A stretch of 64,000 nucleotides of DNA from Anadara kagoshimensis (Eukaryota; Mollusca; Bivalvia; Arcoida; Arcidae), in the NCBI GenBank assembly GCA_021292105.1, contig CM037860.1, positions 14,030,698 to 14,094,697 on the forward strand, given 5' to 3'. Both the position numbers and the translations under genes were made by a program. The notes under the pieces are model-generated. The model was not told where the DNA came from. It made no database searches and saw only the letters and a program-made list of their open reading frames with translations. Numbering within the stretch: the stretch's first letter is position 1; each line of letters starts with the position of its first letter. Below are positions 46,690 to 57,828 of the stretch, in pieces.

Positions 46690-47140
46690 ATACAAAAATT
46701 AATTGTTACTTGTTAAAATTTTAAAATTAATTTTAAGAACCTGCTACAGACATCCTGAAAATTTTCAACCCAACATCGAAACATGGCGCCGCAGTTGTTC
46801 ACACTATTGAAGATTTTTTACTAAGTTCAATTATTTACAAATGTTCAGTATATAATGTTAATAAATAAATAAATAAATAAATAAATAAATACATGTGATG
46901 CTGACAATTTTATGAAAATTAATTGCCACTTGTTAAAATTTTTAAATAAATTAAATTTTAATACAATGTATTAAATCATACCGAACCTGCTACAGACAGC
47001 ACACCCTGCAAAATATTCAACCAAACATCGGCTTCAAATATAACACAGGCAGTCGTTCACGCAATCAAATATTTTTACTAAGTTACTACGTGACCTATTG
47101 ATAAAAGTTCAGTGTATAAATAAATGTGATGGTGACAATT
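46690..47140. repeat. Two diverged tandem copies of about 230 bp
   Basis: The blocks 'cttgttaaaatttt', 'gaacctgctacagaca', 'caacatcg' and 'gttcagt.tata' recur in the same order at 46705-46860 and 46930-47115. Confidence 0.6.
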
Positions 47141-48268
47141 TTAAGTCAGAAAAGACCCTAGATTTCCATACAATGTATTTCAAAGGGCAGATTTTCCCGA
47201 TCATGAAGAAAACGAAAACTAGAAACTTGATAAAAGTATTTAAAAATACCCGTCTGGTCACCCGCGTTCAAACAATATTAATCAAACATCAAAACATATC
47301 AATTTTCTACGATCCTGAACCGGCTTATGATGTACCATCATTTATTTATTTATTATTTATTTATTTATTAAAAATTTAAAAATTATTTATTTATATTATT
47401 AAAAATTTATTTAATAAACATTAAAAATTAAATGACCAGTGGAAAAATTTTATTTAAAATGTTATTTTTCAAAATTTTAGATTCAGTCTATTCATACTCC
47501 TGTAACTCTAGTTTTTTTATACATAATACGGGAGTTTAACAATTTTATCTCCCTTGATTACTCTCTATGGTTAGAGGTAAGAAAGTGTACCGTCTGCAAG
47601 CCAGGGGGCATTCCCCTATTACCTGCTAGTATGAAACTTAGTATATGTACCGGTAATACATATACATGTATCTACATTATATTTTATTTTCTTAAAGTGT
47701 TTCGTCTGAAAATAAATAAATAAATAAATAAGACTGAAAAGTAATCTTGACCCAATAAGTACCCACAATGATTGATGCAAGGTTGAATTATAGTATTTAA
47801 ATAAATAAATAAATATGTCTATCATTTAAATTTATTTATTTATTTATTTATTTTAAATTCTATTTTGGAAAGTAACGTTATAAGGGAATGGTTGGTTACT
47901 TTAGTTAAAATGTTGAAATAAATAGGGATTTTTTTTCTAAAACGTAATAAATCGTTTACCATTTTATATGCCATTTTTTATGAAATCATAAAATACGGAT
48001 GTATTTTATAAATAAATAAAAAAAATATGACAACCAAAAAAAAAAACGGATAAAATTATTGAAACCATACAGATATTTAATGTTAAAGTTTATTTTTTTA
48101 TTCACATTCTAAATACTTTTCATTTATCAGTTTATAAGTTTGATATTATCTTGTATATTGAATAAGTTTGATGAAGTTTGTGTAATTGATAAAAACGATA
48201 CTTGTAAATTCTTAATGTTAATTATCGATGGATGCTGACCATAAAAGGGGTCATTTGTCATTTGTCAG

Positions 48269-48475
48269 TACGTGTCTTGTATTGAGTCATCAGGTAATGT
48301 TGACAGGTGTGCGGAGGTATGTGAATTACGGATACTAATTAACAGATTAAGACTTCAACGCCATAATCTTGGTAATACATTACGGGATAAACAATTCATC
48401 AATGAGAAACTTTTTAATAAACAGCAATGTAACATGAGATATGAGGAGCATCATACTTCTTGGAGCAAATATTGG
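48269..48475 (+). CDS. Exon-like open frame inside the TTAA element
   Basis: It is bounded by an acceptor (tttgtcatttgtcag) and a donor (ttgg|gtaagg). The 207 bases are open in one frame only, with phase 0 at both edges. The 69 residues (..CAEVCELRILINRLRLQRHN..FINEKLFNKQQCNMRYEEHH..) look coiled-coil-like and protein-like. It lies wholly within a transposon. It may be a captured or exonised fragment, part of the element's own spliced gene, or chance. Confidence 0.3.
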
Positions 48476-48779
48476 GTAAGGGAAAGAATAAAATGCAATT
48501 GTAATCGCCATAAGTACATCATAATTTTGGGTTCGTTTAATTAATTAAAATTAGTTAAATGTAATTCTGTCAAAGGCAATTATATACATGTATACAGAAT
48601 ATATCGATTCAATTTTCTCCCACATCGGTGTAAACTTTGTAAGTTTTTATACTATTTCAAGAAAAGAACAACTGGTAAAGTTCTTCCACAAACTTGTCTG
48701 TTTTTCTAGCTATAGGCTGCCTATTATTAGTATCATATCTTTGACCTTATAGCAAACATAACCATTTTATTTTATTTTT

Positions 48780-50322
48780 AGCTCACCTGAGCCGAAAGGC
48801 TCAGATGAGCTATTGCTATCTATCACCGTCCGTCGTCCGTCGTTCGTCGTTCGTCGTGCGTAAACTTTACATTTTAATCTTCTCCTCCAAAACTACTGAG
48901 CCAAATTTGATGAAACTTGGTGATTATTATGCCTGGGTAACAGGCTTTCAAAATTGTGTTCAGGGTTTGACCACGCCCAGCAATATGGCTGCCGTTACTA
49001 TAAATAGCCAAAAGACAAAAAAATCTTCTTCTCTGAAACCAAAAGGTGCAGGCAAATTTTGATTGGATATTTGGATTCAGGATACCTAGATACACTAAAA
49101 TTGTGTTTTTCATGAAAATTGGACGAAAAATAGGTTACGCGTTTTTTGCGTAAAATTATGTAATTTTTAAAATGAGACATTTATTGTTATAACTTTATAA
49201 TGGCTGAAGATAATTGTAAGGAGTTTTCACTGTTGATCTTGTCTTGCGATTTTCTTCCGATTGATGTCAAGGTCAAAGGTCAAGGTCATGTCCCAGTTTT
49301 TGACCTTTGATAAAAAATGCTATTTTTTAAACATTTCTGGTGATAATGACTTAGGATTTTTGGTTAATTGTAGGTATTGACATGACGACCATTTTGATAT
49401 ATCGATTAAGTTCATGGGTTCAAAGGTCAAGGTCACAGATGTACAAGTTTACCAAAATAGTTAATTATCTGCAAAACTATGAACTTTTTGTATAGGCATA
49501 TATATTAGAATATTGTAGGTAATGGCCCAATGGTCATTTTGATATATAAATAAAGGTCATGAGTTCAAAGGTCAAGGTCACAGATGTAAACAAGTACTGA
49601 AATGATTATTTATCTCAAAAACTATGAAATTTTTGTATAGGCATGTATATTAGAATATTTTAGGTATTATCCTAACGATCATTTTGATATATGAATGAAG
49701 GTCATGGGTTCAAAGGTCAAGGTCACAGATGTGAATGAATACCTGAATGGTTAATTATCTTGAAAACTGTTAACTTTTTGGATATGCATGTATATTAGAA
49801 TATTGTAGGTATTAGCCTAACAACCATTTTGATATATGAATGAAGGTTATGGGTTCAAAGGTCAAGGTCACAGATGTGAACAAGATCTGAAATGATTATT
49901 TATCTCAAAAACTATGAACTTTTTGTATAGGCATGTATATTAGACTATTTAGGTATTATCCTAATGATCATTTTGATATATGAATGAAGGTCATGGGTTC
50001 AAAGGTCAAGGTCACAGATGCGAATGAATACCTAAATGGTTAATTATCTTAAAAACTATTAACTTTTTGTATAGGCATGTATATAAGAATATTGTTGGTA
50101 CTGGCACAGTGGTCATTTTGATAGATGAATGAAGAGCATGGGTTCAAATGTCAAGATCACAGATACAAACAAGTACTGAGATGATTATTTATCTCAAAAA
50201 TTATAAACTTTTTGTATAGGGATGTATATTAGAATATTGGCCTAATTATCATTTTGATATTTGAATGAAGCTCATGGCTTCAAAGGTCACAGGTGAGCGT
50301 TAAGGCCCATGGGCCTCTTGTT
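48780..50322. mobile_element. Helentron/Helitron-like non-autonomous repeat, copy 1
   Basis: The 5' end folds as AGCTCACCTGAGCC-gaaa-GGCTCAGATGAGCT (14-bp stem). The 3' end is AGGCCCATGGGCCTCTTGTT, with a palindrome just before the terminus. Between them lies a tandem core of about 145-bp units carrying tcaaaggtcaaggtcacaga (landmarks at 49701, 49846 and 49990). The matching element at 53530-55530 confirms both ends. No flanking duplication is evident. Hairpins at the ends plus an internal minisatellite suggest the Helentron group (as in oyster 'pearl' elements), but this is inference. Confidence 0.7.
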
Positions 50323-51246
50323 AAAGTTTAAAATGCTAAACAAAATATATTAATTATACTTCTTTAATTTGGTTTATTCATTTTTATCATCTTTTTATTT
50401 TAAGTGTTTAATTCTTGATAGTTTTAATTTCTAAAATATTAAATAATTAACCTATTTGACTTAAAGAAAATATAAATTTATTAGTAAGAAAAAGTTTTGT
50501 CACATAAAATATATATTTATTCATTAATGAATGTAAATATATCCCATTTACGGCAATGTTTAACCATTTAAAAGCATAACCAGCCTTAGACGTTTATTAC
50601 GACTGCCCCCTCAATTGCAAATCGCGTTCAATCGCGTCCAATCTCGTAAGGTCACGGGCCTTGCGCATGCGTAATAAACAATGTTAAACTCCTCTATTAT
50701 CTTTTCACAATCAGTTTACCTATGTGAAATTCTAAATCCAAGACAACATCAAACGATTCAGATAGTATATTTACAGGTGTCATAAAATTACTCTATCCGA
50801 AAACCTGTCAATCAATTTTGTTAATTGTAAGAACACATTCTGTTGCTTAAAGGTACGGGTCTCAATCTAAGGAATGTCTAATAAACAAACTTTTTATCAA
50901 GGTGGACTAATAATTAATTTGCTTAATTATTGGTAGGTGTCAGTCGGATGTAAATTTCACTTCATCAAATGAATTTATCGTGAAATATAAAAAGAATTTT
51001 TAGCTGGTTCATTATATAAGTAATGTAGGTTAATAGTATTCTGTGGGGTCTGCTTACTTAAATGACGTCGTCACTGCACAGGGTCCCCAAAACCAAGCTT
51101 TTTGATTTGGATTCACGGGAGGTGTATTATAAACTCGACGATATCTCCCTTATTTCGGCATGGATTTTTATAAAGTTTTCGCATTAAGTCATATTTCAGT
51201 ATGGAGAATAACATATGTAAAAATCAAAAATCGTTACAGGTACTCT

Positions 51247-52930
51247 TTAATTGAGCTAATATTTCGGGAACTATGTCATGTATTATAGTTATATAGTTTG
51301 TACCAAAACTGCTAACAGACCAGTTGAAGTATATGCTTGTTATTCTTAACAACAATATTAAATTAGTATTCCAGCTTTGAAGGAATTCCTTTTACCTGGA
51401 CATAATTCCTATAAATTTATTTCAATATGAGTTTCAGGCACGATATAGTTAATAAATAAATAAGTAAATGAAACTGTAAATTCAATTCCATAAAAATTAG
51501 AGATGAATTGTCATCCTGAATCTAGTTAATAAAGGTTAACAATTTAATATGCATTAATCTGGGCGAAAAATAATCCCAAAATTCCAATGTTTCTATCAAG
51601 AATATATACCTATGTAGTGATTGTAATCAGTGATATTATTATTAGCTAACCTTTTAATTAGCTGAATAAGGATCAAATATACAGTAGCTGAAGGGAAAGA
51701 AACATATGTACATGTTTATTGATAATCTCCTAACTTTGTTTATTCTAAGTTTTTAAAAGGTAACATTCCTTAATGACACCAGGTAAGGGTTAGTTTAACT
51801 GGTATGTACCAGGTATCAGCAATTTGCACTTCATCATTAATAAACAGATCCAAGCTTGAAATAGTTGTCATTCCCTAATGAACTGAAGTGTGATTGCTGC
51901 CTGTTAAAGTGTTAGCCTCTTTTCGAATTTGTAGGTCAATTTAATTGTATAAAGGGAGATAATTTACTAGCTAATGTGAAAGGATCTATTTAAGACCTAC
52001 CAAAACAATATTTTTCAACACCTTTTGGTTGCATGTGCAACTTGTCTGCATGACTGGTGATGGTGTTGACCTGTTAATGTGACTGGGAATTGTACAGATG
52101 CACTGCTCAAGGTTTACAGTACTGTACAATTCCATTGTATCAGTTGCCAGGGTTTTCCAGGACGCAAGTTTTTCTTTATGGATCCCAGAATTATTTCTGT
52201 GCATCCCATGGGCTGCAAAAAATAAATCCATGCTGGGTTATTAATATTTTTTTCAGTCTATATTGGCAGTAATGTTTGAATGTACTTATACATGTAGTTG
52301 ACAAATGCTTGTTTGACTCAGATTGTCCTACTTTCATTTTGGTAAAGCTCAAGTATGAAGCATTTTTGTGACCCTGCATCGTTGTTAGTAACCACATGGC
52401 ATTTCTTCCTTCTTCAGCAATCCTGTACTTATTTATTCTGGCAATCATGATAGTAATCTGACATAACAAGCATTGTATGATATACTTTATCTACAATGAT
52501 AATGGTTACATATTTCCTGTTATAGTGTATTATTATATTCCCAATTTTCATTTACACTTGTACCACGAATATATCTTCTCAGAGAAAATTATTTATTTCC
52601 CTTGGTTTACTTTCCTTACAGTTGGAACCATGAAATTAGTTTAGAAGATCATAACCGTGAACGTTTCCTACCACTAATATTTGTTTTTATACAGTATTTT
52701 ATATACAGTGATCCACCCAATACATGAGTAGTGTTAAGATTCGTAGTTAATACATTTCAAAATGGTGTAGACAAAATAAAAACTTATGTTCCCTATACAT
52801 GAATGTACTCTTCCATAGTTAATATTTAAGTTAAAGGTCAAGTGGCAGGTCAAATTTGTTTGCCTGTATGTTCATGCATACTTAACACTACCTTTTGTAC
52901 CAACAAACAATTTACATATTGTGTAATAAC
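51247..52930. other. Non-coding sequence
   Basis: No exon could be matched in phase to the downstream gene here, although at least one more exon is expected upstream of 53127. Small candidates with AG/GT borders exist around 52080-52120 but are too short to support. Confidence 0.4.
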
Positions 52931-52934
52931 ATTA

Positions 52935-53050
52935 CCGGTGGAGGAAACCAGAGTACCTTGAGAAACCCACTGAGTTTTAGTGAGCAAACTGACAAACTTT
53001 CTCACACTAGGATCTGCCAGAGCTTTAGACCACTTGGCCACAAAGGCCCA
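52935..53050 (-). mobile_element. SINE family 2 fragment
   Basis: Reverse-oriented: ggtggaggaaaccagagtac, gagcaaactgacaaactttc, ctaggatctgccagagc, ending at a tRNA-like tagaccacttggccacaaag. Confidence 0.65.
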
Positions 53051-53126
53051 AATTCAATATAAAGCTTTAGTTATACAAAGAGACATTTTATACACATATT
53101 TATTTTTTTTGTTTTCATTTTTGCAG

Positions 53127-53162
53127 CTGTAGTCCATGTCCAAGAGTACAGCACATCCCAGT
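53127..53162 (+). CDS. Small exon of unrecognised gene (exon a)
   Basis: It follows a strong polypyrimidine tract and acceptor (gttttcatttttgcag). The frame c|TGT AGT.. reads CSPCPRVQHIP and leaves two bases (gt) before a donor gtaaag at 53163. These two bases and the first base of the exon at 55822 form a Val codon, so phases agree. The competing donor gtaagt at 53169 would put TAA in frame. Confidence 0.5.
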
Positions 53163-53229
53163 GTAAAGGTAAGTATTTCAGTAATTAATATTACAGCACT
53201 CCTAACTTTTAAATCCCAAATTGATAGTT

Positions 53230-53515
53230 TTATTGATTGATTGAATGAGGTTTTACACTCTGACAAGAATATTTCACTTATATTCAGGCATTGCTAATTA
53301 AAGCTGAAGTGGCAGAAATTTTCACCTATGCAGTTGGCTCAGGGCAATGTTCAGGGAAGGTTCTTTAATATGCCGTGACATGGGGCATCTGTTCCAAAGG
53401 ACCTTGTGACTTTCAAGTCTTCATGCTGAGTACTTGGCTAAAGAATAGTCACTACCTATTTTCAAGTTTTGATCCAACCCTGACTGGGGTGTGATCCCCA
53501 AGCTTCCACTTATGA
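53230..53515 (-). mobile_element. SINE family 1 in an intron
   Basis: Reverse-oriented: ttgattgattgaatgaggtt, gacaagaatatttcactta, gctgaagtggcagaaatttt, and a degraded tRNA head near ggggtgtgatccccaagc. Confidence 0.7.
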
Positions 53516-53529
53516 AACAGCTTTTTTTT

Positions 53530-55530
53530 AGCTCACCTGAGCCAAAGGCTCAGATGAGCTATTGCAATCTATCACCGTCCGTCGTGCGTCGTGTGTAAAC
53601 TTTACATTTTAATCTTCTCCTCCAAAACTACTGGGCCATATTTGATGAAACTTGGTGATTATCATGCCTGGGTAATAGCCTTTCAAAATTGTGTTCGGGG
53701 TTTGGCCACGCCCAACAAGATGGCCGCTGTTACTAAAAATAGCAAAAAGACAAAAAAATCTTCTTCTCTGAAACCAAAAGGTGCAGGCAAATTTTGATTG
53801 GATATTTGGATTCAGCATACCTGGGGACATTAAAATTGTGTTTTTCATGAAAATTGAACGAAAAATAGGTTACGCGTTTTTTGCGTAAAATTACGTAATT
53901 TTTAAAATGAGACATTTATTGTTATAACTTCATAACGGCTGAAGATAATTGTATGGAGTTTTCACTGTTGATCTTCTCTTGCAATTTTCTTCCAATTGAT
54001 GTCAAGGTCGAAGGTCAAGGTCATGTCCCAGTTTTTGACCTTTAATAAAAAATGCTATTTTTTTAACATTTCTTGTGATAATTGCGCAGGATTCTCAGTT
54101 ATTTGTAGGTATTGGCATGACGATCATTTTGATACATAGATCAGGGTCATGGGTTCAAAGGTCAAGGTCACAGATGTCCAAGAATACCAAAATAGTTAAT
54201 TATCTGCAAAACTATGAATTTTTTGTATAGGCATGTATATCAGAATATTGTAGGTAATGGCACAATGGTCATTTTGATTTATGAATAAAGGTCATGGGTT
54301 CAAAGGTCAAGGTCACAGATGTAAACAATTACTGAAATGGTAAATTATCTCAAAAACTATAAACTTTTTGTATAGTCATGTATATTGGAATATTGTAGGT
54401 ATTGGCCTAACGATCATTTTGATATATGAATGAAGGTCATAGGTTCAAAGGTCAAGGTCATAGACCTGAACAAATACTTAAATGGTTAATTATCTCAAAA
54501 ACTATAAACTTTTTGTATAGGCATGTAAATTGGAATATTGTAGGTATTGGCCTAATGATCATGTTGATATATGAATGAAGGTCATAGGTTCAAAGGTCAA
54601 GGTCATAGAATTGAACAAATACTTAAATGGTTAATTATCTCAAAAACTATAAACTTTTTGTATAGGCATGTATATTGGAATATTGTAGGTATTGGCCTAA
54701 TGATCATTTTGATATATGAATAAAGGTCATAGGTTCAAAGGTCAAGGTCATAGCTGTGAACGAATATTTAAATGGTTAATTATCTCAAAAACTATAAACT
54801 TTTTGTATAGGCATGTATATTAGAATATTGTAGGTATTGGCCTATTGATCATTTTGATATATGAATGAAGGTCATAGGTTCAAAGGTTAAAGGTTATAGA
54901 TGCAAATGAATACTTAAATGGTTAATTATCTCAAAAACTATAAACTTTTTGTATAGGCATGTATATTGGAATAAGGTACGTATTGGCCTCACGATCATTT
55001 TGATGTATGAATGAAGGTCATAGGTTCAAAGGTCAAGGTCATAGACACGAACAAATACTTAAATTGTTAATTATCTCAAAAACTATAAACTGTTTGTATA
55101 GGCATGTATATTGAAATATTGTAGGCATTTGCACAACAATCATTTTGATATATGAATGAAGGTCATAGGTTCAAAGGTAAAGGTCATAGATGCAAACGAA
55201 TACTTAAATGGTTAATTATCTCAAAAACTATAAACTCTTTGTATAGCCATGTATATTGGAATATTGTAGGTATTGGCCTAATGCACATTTTAATATACAG
55301 ATGTTGTAGCTATTTATAAATAATATATTGTAGCTAGACTTTAAATATGTTATATATAGCATACTTATGTAATAATTATTATAATTAATTTGCAAAAATA
55401 CTTGCATATTATTGGCCCTAACTGCTGAAAATTTTGATATTCTCTTTCATTAATGTCATTGACCATTGAACCTCTGCATAAGATATGTACTCTTCCTCAG
55501 GTGAGCGCCAAGGCCCATGGGCCTCTTGTT
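53530..55530. mobile_element. Helentron/Helitron-like non-autonomous repeat, copy 2
   Basis: Same hairpin start (AGCTCACCTGAGCC/GGCTCAGATGAGCT) and same end (AGGCCCATGGGCCTCTTGTT) as 48780-50322, with high similarity over the first 450 bp. The core has about eight units of about 145 bp with the ggttcaaaggtcaaggtcat landmark, more than copy 1. It lies within an intron of the plus-strand gene. Confidence 0.75.
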
Positions 55531-55821
55531 TCAAATTGAGGTACCACCACGGTTAATAGTTTGTACTTCAAGAATTATTGATATACATGTAGGTACACAT
55601 TGAAGTAAAAATGTAACATTAATCACTTTGTATAGAAACAAAACATGATTTTATATAAGATTTTATTTCCATTTTTAAAGCACTATACCATCTTGTGTGA
55701 CCGTTTTGTATCATTTGAATATTTACTTTCTTTCGTGTTATTTTAATTGTATTTTAGTATACAATGAAGTTATGAAGTTTGATTGTAAATTCTATAAGAT
55801 TTTTATTTTATAATATTTCAG

Positions 55822-55929
55822 TGGTTGTGTTGGCGCTGAGAACTTAGATGAAATAGATAATGCTCAAGAACCATTTGAACCTTATACAGTAAAGAGAGTA
55901 TTAATACCAAGATACAGTGAAACAGGACA
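55822..55929 (+). CDS. Exon b of unrecognised gene
   Basis: Acceptor tttataatatttcag, donor gtaagt at 55930. Only one frame is open and it yields GCVGAENLDEIDNAQEPFEP.. followed by YTVKRVLIPRYSETG. Two bases (ca) are left for the next exon. Acidic first half, then a basic and proline-containing segment. Confidence 0.75.
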
Positions 55930-56380
55930 GTAAGTATACAGTGCAGACAGCATATCCTCTTTGCTCCTGGTGGAAAATAAGGTTAACACAAAACTTCGCA
56001 ACTCAGCTGTTCTTGGCTTTGACCTCTGCCTCTCTCTATGCCAGGTTCAGATATTTCAGTTCCCCTTCAACTGTTCTATGCAAGATTGTTTTTGGCCTGC
56101 TCCTTAGTCTTTTTTCCCAGTTGTGTCTATCTTAGCTTTGGTTAAACTGCTTCATCTATTCTAAAGACATACCCTAGCCATCTGAATAATCTCTGCTTTA
56201 TTTCATCAATGATACATTTTGAATTTGTCATTTTCAATAGATTGAGCTGTACATACTAGGTGTTAAGGAAATACCACATTCATAGTTTGTTAGACCTTAC
56301 AATTGGAAAGACTGTGGCAAATTTTTTTTTTATTCAATAACTAAGGGAATTAAGATTATAAAATTTTTGTTTATTTTCAG

Positions 56381-56494
56381 CCGACCAAATATACCAGGAT
56401 ATCAGGGTTGTACGCTATGGCAAGGTCAATATGCTCCAGCTCACACTGCTCCGAGGACACCTAGCAAACAAGCAACAACTGCCACTGTACACAA
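56381..56494 (+). CDS. Exon c of unrecognised gene
   Basis: Acceptor ttgtttattttcag, donor gtaagc at 56495. The first base completes the His codon of exon b. It then reads RPNIPGYQGCTLWQGQYAPA.. followed by HTAPRTPSKQATTATVH. The P-G-Y-x-G-x-x-x-W motif resembles the short PGY-type motifs of ciliary and sperm microtubule-associated proteins, but I cannot name a family. Its last 23 bases and its donor are triplicated by a 148-bp tandem duplication. Confidence 0.75.
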
Positions 56495-56810
56495 GTAAGC
56501 CATACACAGTTATCTCCTCTATCATGTCCTGCTATTAGGTTACCAGGTTACACATGTACTAGAATAAAACCTTGATTCATGACCACCATTTGTTTACCCA
56601 TATTTGGCATTATAAAAAAGCAACAACTGCCACTGTACACAAGTAAGTCATACACAGTTATCTCCTCTATCATGTCCTGCTATTAGGTTACCAGGTTACA
56701 CATGTACTAGAATAAAACCTTGATTCATGACCACCATTTGTTTACCCATATTTGGCATTATAAAAAAGCAACAACTGCCACTGTACACAAGTAAGTCATA
56801 CACAGTTATC
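56472..56810. repeat. 148-bp tandem duplication including exon end and splice donor
   Basis: gcaacaactgccactgtaca begins at 56472, 56620 and 56768 (exact 148-bp period). Each copy includes the acaa|gtaag donor. Copies 1 and 2 are almost identical throughout; the third is partial and diverges after about 40 bp. Confidence 0.95.
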
Positions 56811-57692
56811 TCCCTTTTCATACTGCATCATTAAGGTCATACCATAGTAAAACCTAGGTTCATTGCCATCAATTTGTTCAGTCAAATTATGGTGTTGCAA
56901 AAGGGCTTCATGATACAATGAGAGTCCTAAAACGACAAATATGGAAAATTATGATTTTTTTTATTAACCTGTTAATGAAGCATAAGTGAGGTGGCAAAGT
57001 TATCAAGGGGCATTATGACAAGATTTAGAAAAGGCTGGTCTTGATAACTGTAAAGGGGATTATCTTTGTGCGGTGAAAATTTCGCGATTTCTGAATCTGG
57101 TATTTCATTTGGGTGTAATTTTCGCTTAACCAATATAAGCGGATGAATATTACATTAACCTGTATGGTAGAAATTTTGCGTGGGTAAAATTTTCGCTGTA
57201 ATTTTGCACAAAATAAGTAAGAATTTTACCAACATGAACATTTCCCTTTACAATATTTCAAGTACAGGGAGGTGCTTAAAACTGGTTGGATATCTATATG
57301 AAATTGACATTTTTTTTGCTGAAATTCTTATTCTCTTACGGTAATTCTAAATTATGCATACACACATAAACCTTCAAACAATGCATGGAGACATGAATAT
57401 TATTGTTTTAATATACAGTGTGACCTGTGTATAAAAACCACCCATCAGACTGAGCAAAAGTGGACTTAATAGACAGATGGACTTTTATTATAGAGGGATA
57501 TAATATAGTAAAATCGATTTGGGATACTTCAGACTGGTTGCTATAGACAGGTGTTTACAGACTTTATACAGAGGTGCACTCAATAGCATGTTGTACTGAA
57601 TATTAATTTTCTGGTGATATTTTTTGTAAGGTTTTTACCCTCCTTGGATATTTTACATCATGTTTTAACTCCTTTCTTGTTTGATATTTTAG

Positions 57693-57828
57693 GTCTATGC
57701 CAGTGTCACCTAACACATCAGAGTTTAAGAAGGATTCTCAGATGTCTAAGATGGTTACCACGGTACCACCATGCAATCCATTTAACCAGATTAACAAACT
57801 CAATGAAATACTAGCAAACCAAGTGTGA
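57693..57828 (+). CDS. Terminal exon d of unrecognised gene
   Basis: Acceptor cttgtttgatattttag. The first base completes the Lys codon of exon c. It then reads SMPVSPNTSEFKKDSQMSKM.. and ends CNPFNQINKLNEILANQV before TGA at 57826-57828. Together exons a-d give about 130 C-terminal residues with agreeing phases at all three junctions. The C-terminus is short and polar, with a small amphipathic helix. 5' exons have not been located with confidence. Confidence 0.75.

Larger units (their letters stand above)
46270..51246. mobile_element. 4977-bp TTAA-target element
   Basis: TTAAAGAGTACCTGTAACGA at the left and its exact reverse complement at the right (16-bp TIR plus TTAA at 46266-46269 and 51247-51250). 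No transposase was recognised. The interior contains diverged tandem blocks (46690-47140), AAAT microsatellites, an exon-like frame at 48269-48475 and a complete Helentron-like repeat at 48780-50322. The ends begin AGAG, unlike the CCCT piggyBac-like element at 25070 and the AGGT element at 14921. Confidence 0.8.

Noticed and set aside
53169..53175. Strong donor gtaagt as the end of exon a
   Set aside because: It would place TAA in frame in the only phase that joins exon b; the donor at 53163 gives an open, phase-matched junction.
48805..53915. Similar 60-85 aa frames at 48.8-49.2 kb and 53.6-53.9 kb
   Set aside because: They are conserved only because both lie in the two copies of the Helentron-like repeat; the frames are short and lack any domain.
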